The notes under the pieces are model-generated. The model saw nothing but the letters and a program-made list of their open reading frames with translations. It ran no database searches and was not told the DNA's origin. Source: Silene noctiflora (Eukaryota > Streptophyta > Magnoliopsida > Caryophyllales > Caryophyllaceae). Taken from it: a stretch of DNA of 20,911 nt. Within the stretch, counting starts at the first letter, position 1, and each line of letters starts with the position of its first letter. The stretch lies in contig VHZZ01023168.1 in NCBI GenBank assembly GCA_009801015.1, positions 6,041-26,951 on the forward strand, written 5' to 3'. The translations under genes were made by a program, and so were the position numbers. Below, piece by piece: positions 1-10,700 of the stretch.

Positions 1-120
1 CTGCTCCTGCTTATAATCAGGTAGGAAACGCTGCTCCTGCTTATAATCAGGTAGGAAACCCTGCTCCTGCTTATAATCAGGTAAGAAACCCTGCTCCTGC
101 TTATAATCAGCTAGGATCTA
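1..120 (+). repeat. Coding 30-bp tandem repeat, four copies
   Basis: Units at 1-30, 31-60, 61-90 and 91-120 are near identical, each beginning ctgctcctgcttataatcag. In frame each encodes Ala-Pro-Ala-Tyr-Asn-Gln plus four variable residues. The period is a multiple of three, so copy changes keep the frame. More copies may lie left of the window edge. The last unit is the most diverged. Confidence 0.95.
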
Positions 121-1771
121 TGCCACAAGGTGGAGGAGGGTATCCACCGCAGGGCCCACAACAGGGTTTTCCACAACGTCAAAGTTACCCCTCACAGCAG
201 AATTATCCTCCACAGCAGAACTATGGACCATCTGGTCAAGCAGATAGAGGTACTCCCGTGCCTGGTGGTGCCCATCATCCAAGCGTAGTAAAGGATGGGT
301 TCCATGGTGGTCAAAGAAATTTGGTACCTTCACAAGAAGGGAATTACAACCGTGACTATAACCATCCCCAAGGTCAGATGAGCAATCAGCCGGGAAATCA
401 TGGCGGTTATGCACCACCGGGACAATTTCGCAGTGACTCAGGAAATTATGCACATAACCAACCCCAAGGACAGAGGGGCAATCAAATGAGAAACCGTGAT
501 GATTATGAACCTCGTCAAAGGAGAAATTTTGGTGACAATAGGAGCAGTTTTTCATCCCCAGTTGCAGGAGCCTATGGTCAAACAGGGGCTGGAAACTTCG
601 AGCCAAATGAGGCTGCGCAATATAGACAAGGACCTAGTGGGAATAATTATGGCCCTGGAGCAGGATATATACCTCATGGAGAAAATCAAAGTTTTCTACC
701 GGGATCAATGGAACAGAGCAATCCTATGGATCATGGAATCAATTCCCCTGATGCACAAATGGGATTCAATCAAGTAAGACATGTTTTCTTTTATTTTTCA
801 GTTTTATTTTAACTTTTAACTTAGGTAGTGTTTTCCCGTCAGAAAAATAAAATATCTAAACAGTCTTTTGTGTCGGGAACTTCTATTTTGCTTTATTGAG
901 TTTCTTAGCCCCGTCTTTTTATAGAAGAGATCCAAATAAAATATTGTGACCTTGTTCACTACGCTAACTCTCACCATCTTCTAGCATCCTTCCTTCAACC
1001 TTCATTCTCACTCATTAACATCACCTTACCTTCTATGAGAACCCTCACAAACCACATTTAACAACCACAAATTACCATTAGTGCCTCTTTCATGAAATAT
1101 GAAATGATTATGGGGATTTCATGGATTGTTAAGTAGATTCTTGAATTATTGGGTGGGTTAATAGGTAAAAGTGCTTACGCATAATATTTGAAATGGCGAA
1201 TTTGAGCATTTAGGTTATTTGAAAGACATTCCATTGAGTTTAGGGGTACTGTATATTGGATGATTTAAAAAAATCAAGGGCACATGTTAGGGCATGAGGA
1301 CACACTGGAGAAAATCCCTATTTGTTCTGTTGAGGTATAATTTTGTGGAGTTTCTGATAAACAAATGTAAATGTGAAAAGGTCGAATGTGGTTTTATTTA
1401 AAGGACTTCTTGTTGGAAATGGAAAAAACATTAGATTGCGGAGTGAGTTGTTCTATGCTTAAACCATTCTAAATAAATTCTAAAATAAGACCGTCTTACA
1501 AATTTTATGCACCTCATTCATTAATATTATTAAATGACAATAAATGAGATGCATAAGCTATCATATGACCTCCTGTCGTAGACTCGTAGCCTTATGTCCT
1601 CATTCAGATTGGGTCATTTTTGGGTTATTCCTTAGTTTAGGAATGGGTTTAATCAGGTTTCTATCAGTGTTCCCAGGTTTACCTTGGTGTCAATGTATTT
1701 GCTTCCTTGATTGCTGTCATTATGACCTGATTATCACTTTTTGCCTCTTTCTTTTGCAGGGAGGATATTGA
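1..1771 (+). CDS. 3' part of a MORF/RIP-like low-complexity protein gene (partial)
   Basis: The window opens inside an exon read from base 3, so the ATG at 120 is internal. The coding path is 3-773 joined to 1760-1771. The donor reads CAA|GTAAGA and the acceptor TTTTGCAG|GGA; phase is 0 at both sides, and the last exon gives Gly-Gly-Tyr-stop. The visible 260 residues are rich in Gly, Gln, Pro, Asn and Tyr (YPPQ, QNYPPQQNYGP, GNYNRDYN, GAYGQTGAGN) with no membrane segment. The composition and NYPPQQNYG-type strings resemble C-terminal tails of plant multiple organellar RNA editing factors such as MORF1 or MORF8, which bind PPR editing factors in mitochondria or plastids. The conserved MORF box would lie upstream of the window, so the assignment is by resemblance only. 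Another Gln/Gly-rich RNA-associated protein is possible. Several expected Gly positions carry Arg, Asp or Glu, so this may be a diverging paralogue. Confidence 0.55.
774..1759 (+). other. Terminal intron of the MORF-like gene
   Basis: A 986-bp GT-AG intron starting gtaagac and ending in a pyrimidine-rich tttgcctctttcttttgcag. It holds no coding sequence that I can support. About 950-1330 resembles a repeat at 19560-19985, and a small foldback sits at 1507-1554. Confidence 0.75.
1507..1554. repeat. Short foldback inside the intron
   Basis: Bases 1507-1522 (atgcacctcattcatt) pair with 1539-1554 at 14 of 16 positions around a 16-bp AT loop. The nearby palindrome taagaccgtctta at 1486-1498 may belong to the same small element. 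No target duplication was defined. Confidence 0.45.
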
Positions 1772-2250
1772 CACGATTCTCTTGATTCGGCAGTCAAGAA
1801 ATTCTCAGTTGGATAGCCTTCTTTTGTTTATTTTTCATATTAAGAGTAAAATATTTCGTGTAGGGCTTTGATTCAGAGAAGTTGCTTAACCTTGCGGTCT
1901 TGTTGTTGAATGTTTTGTCACGAATTCTCAGGAGTTCTAAGTTTTTTTCCTGATTCTTTCTACAGTGAGGACCGAGGACTGATATTCTATTAGATGTAGT
2001 CCCCTTTTCTTAAATGAGTACACTCCAAAACAGAACAAGTTTGTGAAACAAAATTTCTCTGGCTGCGTCATGGTCATGGATGTTGAAATCTTCTTCCCTC
2101 TTAAAAAGGGGCACAGTGCTGCCGCTAATACAATCGAACCTGAATCGTGTAGGTATGTTGTTTTCTTCAGTCGTCTTGCTCTATTTTATGTGAGAGAGAC
2201 TTTATATGAATCTGTATTTAGATGCCCGTATTTATTGATCTACTAGGACT
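1772..2250 (+). other. Probable 3'UTR of the MORF-like gene
   Basis: T-rich sequence directly after the stop codon, with no convincing exon. The end point is a guess because no single polyadenylation signal stands out. A 67-codon open stretch at 2043-2246 has no recognisable protein character. Confidence 0.35.
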
Positions 2251-2817
2251 AGGATTAGTTTATTGGTCGCATTTGTGAAATAGTTTTACTCTAGCTTTAT
2301 GCTCGATATTATAGTTGTTTACGTTTTAATTTCGAACATTAATTCACCTGGTACTTGTCTAGTTACAAGCTTTACGCCTCATGTTAAATATGGTATACTG
2401 AGTCTGGGACTCTGGGCGGGACATTATAATCGAGTTTGATTATAAATTAGAAGAATGAGAATGTTTTATAAAATGAACGATAAGCAGTTCTAATTTATAC
2501 AATTGTAGAACTTTATAAACGAGTTTGATTTGACACAATTTTTTTTCAAAATTGATTGAAATCGACAGATTGTATAAATGAAATCGATTAACTTAAATCA
2601 CTTCAGTTTACAACCCTCTTTTTTCACCGATCAATGCTCGGGCTATAAGTGTTTTCCATTTTGCTAAATCTGTATTCAGTATAATTGTTTCAAAAATTGG
2701 ATTGTGTCATTGTGTGTGTATGGTTTCATTTTACCCAAATCGTGACTCCGTATAACTAATGTACCGTATTACTTCGTCCTTTCAATAACGGTTTTAGTCT
2801 AGTTTTGCACAGTGTAG
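2250..2817. other. Intergenic, no gene seen
   Basis: AT-rich sequence with no open frame of protein character on either strand. A possible degenerate MITE edge (acttcgtcctttcaataacgg) lies near 2770 but has no partner that I can find. Confidence 0.5.
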
Positions 2818-2819
2818 TA

Positions 2820-3035
2820 ATCCCTTCGTCCGAGTCATTTTTACCTTTGGTATTGATGTAAAAACCAAGGTGAGGGGAGTGGGCCATTCGGCGTGTTGTT
2901 GAGTGTAACAAGTGGACAATAAGGTACGTGGATGATCAAATTATTTTTAAAAAATATTCTGGCTGTAAAAAGTTAAACAAATGACCGAGACACTCATAAA
3001 TATAAAAGATAAACAAATAATCGGGACAGAGCGAG
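2820..3035. mobile_element. Degenerate Stowaway-like MITE
   Basis: The left end atcccttcgtccgagtcatt and the right end, read on the minus strand as ctcgctctgtcccgattatt, are imperfect inverted repeats of the Stowaway (Tc1/mariner) terminus. Both are flanked by TA at 2818-2819 and 3036-3037. The element is 216 bp and non-coding. A second copy of the right terminal motif lies just inside, at about 2968-2999. Confidence 0.7.
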
Positions 3036-3037
3036 TA

Positions 3038-4340
3038 TACAATGAAATTAGCTTGGATAGACTCACCGACAATGATATGATCTTGTTAACAACTACGGAG
3101 TACCTTGTCTTCAGCGATCTCCTGGTTTTGGTGTTGACTTGAGTGGTTACTTTAGTAAGTCTTGTTTAAAACGGATTATTCGGCTTAAATCTTAAAACGA
3201 ATCAAATATTATCACATGGTAGTAATAAAGACAAAATTTATGTTATTTTGTAGACAATTTAGCATGTAATTTGGTATGTATTTGATATGTCTTAAACTTG
3301 ATAGCTAGTTGAATTTTCAATAATATCATCACAAACAATAGTAGAGCCAAGATTCACTGTTTTGATGGCAACAAATTTCAATAGGGATAAACTGAGTAAT
3401 GTTATAGCATTTTTCAAGTTTTTTTCGCATTTAAATTAATAGATTGTTTTTTCAATAGTTATACTTTTACACAATGTTAACTTAAAATCATTATCAAAAG
3501 CAGAGACTAACTATAATATTCTAAAGTGGGTGACTCAAATAATACAAAATTTAACAAGAATAAATCTACTCCATTGTTTGAAACCTTAAAAGTTCATAAT
3601 ACAACGATAATATTAAAACCTACTTAATTTAATTCGAATATAAACAAATAAAGAGTATGGTGAAATGAAAACAAATATGAAATAGTTTGTATTAACTTTT
3701 TCATAAATTGGATGAGCTCCCCGGGTTAGGAAGTAGCTCTAAAAAACTCATTGGAATATTAAATGCATATATTTTGCCAAAAAATTGGCAACCAAACATT
3801 GTTCCGTTTTAAAATTTCCTTGAATTAGAAGGGCAATCAAATGAGGCCTTAATTACATAAACATTAAGGGAAGGGAGATTCAAATCTGAAGCCTATCTTA
3901 CTATTATCCACAATGCTCGTATAACCGTCTTAACCACTAGATTAAGATATTTCCGGTCTTATTGGCCTAATATCGAAAGGATATAATAAGCTCCAACCAC
4001 CGGAATGCTAACAACAAGCTCTAATAAATAATTAGCACGACTTGATTTGTTGTCCATTGCTTTGTCTTTTCAAGTTGAACCAACTGGAAACTTGTATTTG
4101 AAGCACACCCTTTTGTTTCTTTCTCTAACAGCTTTCATTCTTTATTACTACTAACTTATTATTATTATTATTATTTCTCATGCCAACATGCATGTCGTGT
4201 TTGTACGATTGCAGATTTGAAAGTCAATTAATAATTACGGAAGTACAAAATGGTTAAAAAATAAAAACCGTGGTTAGGTAGGGAGGGGTTTATCTTTAGT
4301 AGAATTGTTATTGGAGCGGGTCGTATTAGGTCATGTCTCG
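3038..4340. other. Intergenic AT-rich DNA, no gene seen
   Basis: No exon-like open frame on either strand. Contains a cggagtac-type MITE fragment near 3098, poly-A and poly-T runs and a (att)n tract near 4156-4173. No feature can be named with confidence. Confidence 0.5.
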
Positions 4341-4980
4341 TACCAGTGGCGGATGCAGGAATTTCGGCTTGGGAGGGCACAAATTTTTTTAACTATATTT
4401 CCGATATTACGTTGCGTTTATTTAGTATTCTTTTATCGCCATACATATACATGATTAAATATCATAAAAGACTACATATATTTTAATAATATATTAAAAA
4501 TAAATGGAACGGGGAATGAATGTGGGTTTCGTGTCGCGCCGGTGAAATGGAAATGGTTGCCCATGCACGTGGTCCATGGGACATGACGTGCTGTGTTTGG
4601 GCGTGCCTAAACAACTGCTCTAGCTACTTCAACCTTGTTTCTTTATATTTTGAGCGTGCCCAAGCGTGTCGCGCCTAGGTGGACTGTGTCGTGACTGGGC
4701 AAGGCACCGTCTTCTTTTTCACATTTCAGCCAAAGCACGACCCTCAGTCCATGGTTGTTGTACCGTGCTGGGTTGTATCGCTCCAATAATGTCGTGTTAA
4801 AATGGCTCATGTCAGGCTAACTATCCACGTGTCCATTCCGTAATACTTTTTAATGCTTTTAGCATAAATTGAAACCTTCTTGCTCTTATGAAGTGAACTT
4901 TCCTTTCTCCATTTGTGTGAGCCCCAGAGCCATTAGACCATTTAACATGGTATCAAAGCCCGGAGAGCTACTTCCTCTAT
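4341..4980. other. Mosaic of old repeat fragments
   Basis: Starts with accagtggcggatgcagga at about 4343, a string typical of one end of plant DNA transposons of the hAT kind; no matching opposite end was found. From about 4510 to 4830 the sequence is markedly more GC-rich than its surroundings, with repeated gtgtcg and cgtgc words that also occur near 20060-20165. It ends at a primer-binding-site-like string at 4948. No coding capacity seen. Confidence 0.35.
4948..4960 (+). other. Primer-binding-site-like string (possible LTR remnant)
   Basis: The bases ttaaca|tggtatcaaagcc look like an LTR end in CA followed directly by a sequence complementary to the 3' end of initiator tRNA-Met, with one difference from the usual copia form. 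No internal coding region follows, so this would be a relic at best. Confidence 0.3.
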
Positions 4981-5090
4981 TGTCAATTAATTTTAGAACT
5001 AACATTATTGAACTATGGAATGAACTTTCTCGACTCCATTTTTAATCTAAATGGTCTTTCAAAATGATTAATTGTAATCCAAAATGGTCT

Positions 5091-5148
5091 TTGAAAATAA
5101 TAAATTAATTGTGGTTTGAAAATAATAAATTAATTGTGGTTTGAAAAT
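5091..5148. repeat. 25-bp tandem repeat, about 2.3 copies
   Basis: The unit ttgaaaataataaattaatt plus gtggt occurs at 5091-5115 and 5116-5140, followed by a partial third copy. Non-coding and AT-rich. Confidence 0.85.
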
Positions 5149-5149
5149 C

Positions 5150-6200
5150 TTAATAAGACTAGTCACCAACTAAATTAATATAGCAAAAAGACTATTAAAA
5201 GAAGTTAACGTCAATGTTTAATTTCTTTTGACGTGAATTGAAGAATTTTGGAGTGGCTAACCTTTACGGATAGTGACTAAATTATATCTAATAATTGTTC
5301 ATCTCATATTCTCATTTCCACCTTCAACAAATTAAAGCAAAATCATATACTCTTTCTAACAACCTAATAATCATTCTTAAATTATTGTGTACCACATACA
5401 TCATGCTGTGTCTTCCCATTTACCTACTTATATGTATTTGTCTCCCATTTTCATTACTAGTTTTTCTAATATTTGTTTTGTAAATGTTATTATTTCATGT
5501 CAAACAAGTCAACAATCATGTTTTTTTAACCGAACAAAAAAAAAAAGCAGTCAAAGAATAATATAATAGAGACCACTCCAAACTTAATACATGTACAGAT
5601 GTACTCATTAGTATATGTCATTAGGGAGCTATAAAAGTAGATATGTTGTTGGCGAAATTTAAAGTTATGTATGGACAACCCACTTTATAACTTGCTTTAT
5701 TATAATTTTACCAATTATACTAATTGATAACATAAATATCGTATGTAAATATTGCAATTAGTGGACTATACAACCAGTTGTATACATCTGGTAGTATAAA
5801 TTTGAAACTTTATAGCAAATGATTTGAGCATATATGTACATTTTACGAGCTTTATTGAAAAAAATATGAGTGCCTTTATAATTTTTTTTTAACTCAAATT
5901 AAAATATTATATCAAAACTCAAAATAATAAATATAAACTCAATAAGATTTTAATTTTAACACCTAAAAAATTAAAATGTAAATCAAAATTTTTACAAGTT
6001 CAAAAAAATTGCATTTAAGCTCAATTAGATTTATATTGGATGTACATACGATGCTCATATACATCTTGGATGTATAGTCTTATTTGGGTAAATATTGTCA
6101 TTTTTAATGGGTAGAATTGAAATTTTCACCTATTATTTGATATTGTTATTATTTTCACTACGTCTACAATAGTACTATGTATAATTAATTCATACAAGTT
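5150..6200. other. Intergenic AT-rich DNA, no gene seen
   Basis: No protein-like frame. A 62-codon open stretch at 5295-5483 is a run of Leu, Ile and Cys from T-rich DNA and has no start context or homology that I recognise. Confidence 0.5.
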
Positions 6201-6202
6201 GT

Positions 6203-6338
6203 GTACTCTTTTTTAAAACGGTTTTATACAAGTTTTGGTGTACAAATGAATTTAATTATCTACCTTCCAATCCGAATGAACTTGTACTCTTTTTTAAAAC
6301 GGTTTTATACAAGTTTTGTGTACAAATAAATTTAATTA
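6203..6338. repeat. Direct duplication of about 55 bp
   Basis: The block gtactcttttttaaaacggt... to ...tttaatta occurs at 6203-6257 and again at 6284-6336 with few differences, separated by 26 bp. The core acggttttatacaagttt resembles a repeat word common in Caryophyllales-like genomes (from memory). Confidence 0.85.
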
Positions 6339-6384
6339 ATTCACAAGGAGATCATAACCCATAATCCCATATTAGTTATCAAAA

Positions 6385-6462
6385 TAATCCGTTTTTACAA
6401 AAGAACTCGGATTCCGATTTGAGTAATCCGTTTTACAAAATAACTTGGATTCCGATTTGAGA
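6385..6462. repeat. 39-bp tandem duplication
   Basis: The unit from taatccg to gatttgag is repeated head to tail at 6385-6423 and 6424-6462, with one T deleted and a few substitutions in the second copy. Confidence 0.85.
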
Positions 6463-7104
6463 CCTTTATTATAGGTTGACAGCGACATGATACTTGCCAT
6501 GTTTCCTTAGAAATCACATAACGAACCAAATGCCACTCATTAACACAACCATAATTTGATCCTCCCTCACCATTCGATTCCGTTTCCCATGTGCATATCC
6601 AAAAAGTTGTTTCTTTCTACTTAATTTTATACCATAAATTCTCATTCAACACCGACACCGTCACAAGCTGAAGACGCTTTGATTTTATACTACTCCGTAT
6701 TCACAATTTGACCTCTACTTATTTTGTTTAGATTAATTATTATGTAAACATATTGACTAGTTGACCAGAAAATAAAAATAAATTACCATTAGTACCATAA
6801 AATTAATCAGATCATAAATGTCGAATTAGTAGTTTATTATCGCTATCAAAATTAGAATTTTGTGTCCTATTATAAGTTTGAATTATTGTCAATGACACTG
6901 TTAATTGAATTAAATGATGATAATAGTCGAAAACAAATACAAGCAATAAAAACCAAAACTGATTTATACTATATAATTGACAAGTGATATCGACTCTTAT
7001 ATCTCAAACAAGTGAAGCGTATTTTTTTTGAAAGATTGCCGTTGAATTGTTCTTAACTAAAATACACTACTGATTAGACCTACCCGACGTGACTCACTCT
7101 AGAA

Positions 7105-7450
7105 TAGACCTGGCAAAGCTGGTCCGACCCAACCTGAATGACCTCCAAAAGTGACCCAAAATGACCCGAATCACCCAGAATGACTTAGTAATGCAAAATC
7201 CCAACTTGAAATAACCTAAAACGACTAAGAACAACCGGTCCTGAATAACACGGCTCCAAAATGTCCCGACAAACTGTTAACCGATAAATGACTCGATTTC
7301 GAATGACTCATTTATTAGGCCTATACACTCGGATAAAGAACCCAAATTAGCCTCATCTGATCTGCTTGAATGACTATTGCTACATAATGATCGAAACCAA
7401 ATCCGAATAAAAGACCCGTACCCAAACCGGACCCAATTAATTGACGAGTT
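7105..7450. repeat. Degenerate 'gaccc / aatgac' word-repeat region
   Basis: Short words such as tgacccaaaatgacccgaat recur irregularly through this stretch, giving open but meaningless frames on both strands. It looks like decayed repetitive DNA rather than a gene, and it lies just upstream of the GDSL promoter. Confidence 0.4.
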
Positions 7451-7604
7451 TACCAAGTCTACACCAGTGATCAACATCGTTACCCAAACAAAGGACTACA
7501 AAGAAAAAGCAAGAATATTCAAAGACGTATACATATTGACAATTAGTCGCATTATTATTTGTCATTTGTTAATTGTTACAGTATAATATTATTAGCCGCC
7601 TTCT

Positions 7605-7611
7605 TATAAAT
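7605..7611 (+). promoter_or_regulatory. TATA box of the GDSL gene
   Basis: TATAAAT lies 178 bp upstream of the ATG at 7789. Transcription would then start near 7635-7645, leaving a 5'UTR of about 150 bp that contains no earlier ATG. A CACGTG palindrome at 7771-7776 lies within that leader. Confidence 0.55.
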
Positions 7612-7788
7612 TCCACACGCGAAAGCTCAGTCAAATACCCACCAATAAACTCACTCGCCTTCTTAAAATCATATTCTTCCTTGCATAAATTCATAATTTC
7701 AAGTAATATAAATCATCATATACTCGAGCGGGTTCGAGTACAGTCTGTTGGGAAATTAGCGTCAATCTCCCACGTGCTGGCGTAGAAC

Positions 7789-10700
7789 ATGAAGTTCCAA
7801 GAGAATAAGTTTTTAGTGTACACACAAATGGCGAAAACGAGAAGTGCAATGGTTGTAATAATGTTGGTTATGTGTACAACATTAATATTTTATTCTCCGT
7901 TCAATACTACTTCTCAAGTTCAAAAGATCGAGACGATTGAGAAGTTGCAACGATGGCCATTGTATGTCTTTGGTGATTCGCTTTATGATACTGGTATGGG
8001 GTTTTATGTCGATAAAGGCCCTGCGGCCGACTCGTATCCGTATGGTACTACTTATTTTAAACGGCCTGCCGGGAGATTTTCCGATGGCCGCCTTATTCCC
8101 GATTTTATAGGTATGTGCTTCTCATTTAAACATGTTAATTTGAGTTTGAGATTCCCGGAATTCAACTGACTGCATTACTGGTTGTTTGGAATGAGAGTAA
8201 TTATTACGCGAACAAAATACAGAAAAATGTTAGATTTTCATTAAAATAGCTTGATTATTCAATTTGATTGATCATTTCATGGTGTCAACTAACAATAACA
8301 AAATCATTTAATTGGCAGCTCAATTCGCCAATTTGCCATTTCCGGAACCATATCGGAGTCCGAATCTAACGGACTACACAAAATCCGTCAATTTTGCGGA
8401 TGCAGCTGCTGGTGTTCTTGTTGATGGTCGAAACAATACTGTATGTACTTCAATTTATTTATTTATTTAGTTAATTTTCTACTCCGTATTTAATTACAAC
8501 GAGTATATCTACTAGGGAATAGGTCTCATAATATCGTATCATATCATATCATATCATATGATCCTATAATATCGTATTTTTTTTTTATTTTTTTTTTAAA
8601 AAGTAAAAAATGGAATATTAGTTAGGTAAGGTCGATTATATGCCAATCAGGGAGGTTGGCTGTCTTGCATAATTGCGTATTATGATAAAATAACTAACGT
8701 CGGTACTTTTGTTTTTTTGAGAGTCTTTCCGCGTTGTAACAGCTGTTTGGTAATAACATGCCAACTTGTAGTTAGAGTCTTTTTAGGTGTCGATAATTTT
8801 CGGACATATGTGATAGCTTGTAAACTCAGCATACTGTGGTATACTGAAATTATTTGACTAACGTAATAACATGCCAACTTGTAGTTAAAGAGTCTTTTGA
8901 TTGGAATTATTTGACTAACGTAATATAATATTGTGCAGTTAAATTTGAAGCTGCAAACGGAGTTTTTCGTGGAAATGGTTGGGAAAATGGAGAAACAATA
9001 CGGAAAGGAAAAGACGAGGAAGGTAGTATCGAACGCGGTACTATTGTTTAACATAGGTTCGAACGACTATGTTGACATATGGATCAAAGTTCCTAGACCT
9101 CATAATACTTCCTTTGTTAATCATTTCGTCAACAAAATTCTTGGCAACTTCACCGTCTCCATTACCGTAAGTATTGCCATCGACTTTCACTATATTTCGG
9201 TATCTATTCTCCGTCTTAAAATGAATAATTGGACTGTTTACAACTATTTAAAACGGTTTAAATAAACTCGACCTTTGGACAGACATAACTTTTGTGTCAT
9301 TAGCCCAAAACCGCTTGATGCCATCTCAGTGTCGTAAACATGATTTTTAGTTAGTGGCCGAAAAATTTCAGTTCCTAAACGAGTAATATAATAAGATAAC
9401 AATAGTATTTTTTTTTTTTTGCAAAAGTTTATGACTTTTCAAATCGTCATTGTCCGGGGAAAACTGGCATCCTAGCTTTGTCAATCTGCTATTTAACTAC
9501 TACCTTTAACAATCTAATTATTTACGTACGACTATTCTATTCGAATCTCAACTTTTCAAAATTGTCATTGTCTAGGGAAGACGGGAGGACCCTCTTAGCC
9601 CCCTAACTCCGTCACTGACTTACTGTACTATTTTAACTACTACCTTTAACAATCTATTGTTTATGTAAGACTATTCTATTCGAATCTCAACTTTTCAAAA
9701 CTATCATTGTCTAAGGAAGACGGGGAAGTCCCTATTATCCCCCTAACTCCGTCACTATGCTATTTAACTACTACCTGTAACAATCTATTGTTTAATTAAG
9801 ACTATGTTGACTAATTTTTGTTTAAATATTTTATGTATGAATAGTCAATGTACAATCAAGGAGCAAGGAAATTTGCATTTCAAAACTATGGACCAATGGG
9901 TTGTTTACCATTATTTCTTAAAGAAAGTGGAGAATGTGCAGAGGACCTAAGTCAGCTTGCCAAAATACACAACGATAGATTTGCTGCATTAGCCAAGACT
10001 TGGGCTCGTCAATTGCCTGGTTTTCAATACATTATCTATGATTTCTATACCTCCTTAACTTCCCACATCGTAAACGGCGCAAAATACGGTATGTATCGAA
10101 CTTATGTTGAGACATTTTTTTAATGTAAAGGGAGTCATAAGAGTAAATTTGATTTTTATTAGCTGAATTAGCTGACATTTGCATGTTGAGACAGACATTT
10201 TTAACGAGTTTTGATGAAAAGCGAAATGTTTCATTATCCCTTATCTATAAAAGCTAAAGCATTTAGACGCTTCTCATTGGCGGCTTGATTTTAGGGTAAA
10301 TGGACCCCACGATCATTTCTTCCAATTAAATAATTAATTACTCCCTCCCCTTCAATTTCATTAGCTTTTTATTTTATAAACTTCAAATTTCAGAATATTC
10401 ATATTTATGTTAAATTTATGATAAAAGTTTATTTACATAAAATTTATGCTATAAAAGAAAACACAAAAAAAAAATGAAAATCTATACAGAAATTAATATG
10501 TCCAACAACTACAAATTAATAAATTTTAAACTAATAAATTAAAAAAAATTAAAAAATAACAAACCGAATGAATAATAACAAATAAAATATATACAAACCA
10601 ATTCATAAAAGAAAAAAAAAATATAATTCGTTATTTAAAAAACTAAGTATTTCTGTAATTTTATAATGTCGAGCGAATGTGTTGTTTTTACTTACGTCTA

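Noticed and set aside
2043-2246. An open frame after the MORF-like stop that could be a further exon.
   Set aside because: The Gly-Gly-Tyr-stop exon ends the protein cleanly, and this stretch lacks the Gly/Gln/Pro composition and paired splice sites.
5295-5483. A 62-codon hydrophobic open frame that could be a small membrane protein.
   Set aside because: T-rich intergenic sequence gives Leu/Ile/Cys runs by chance; there is no family pattern, promoter or splice context.
10339-10580. Possible MITE starting tactccctccccttcaattt in GDSL intron 4.
   Set aside because: Only the left end is recognisable; I could not find an inverted partner or a target duplication.
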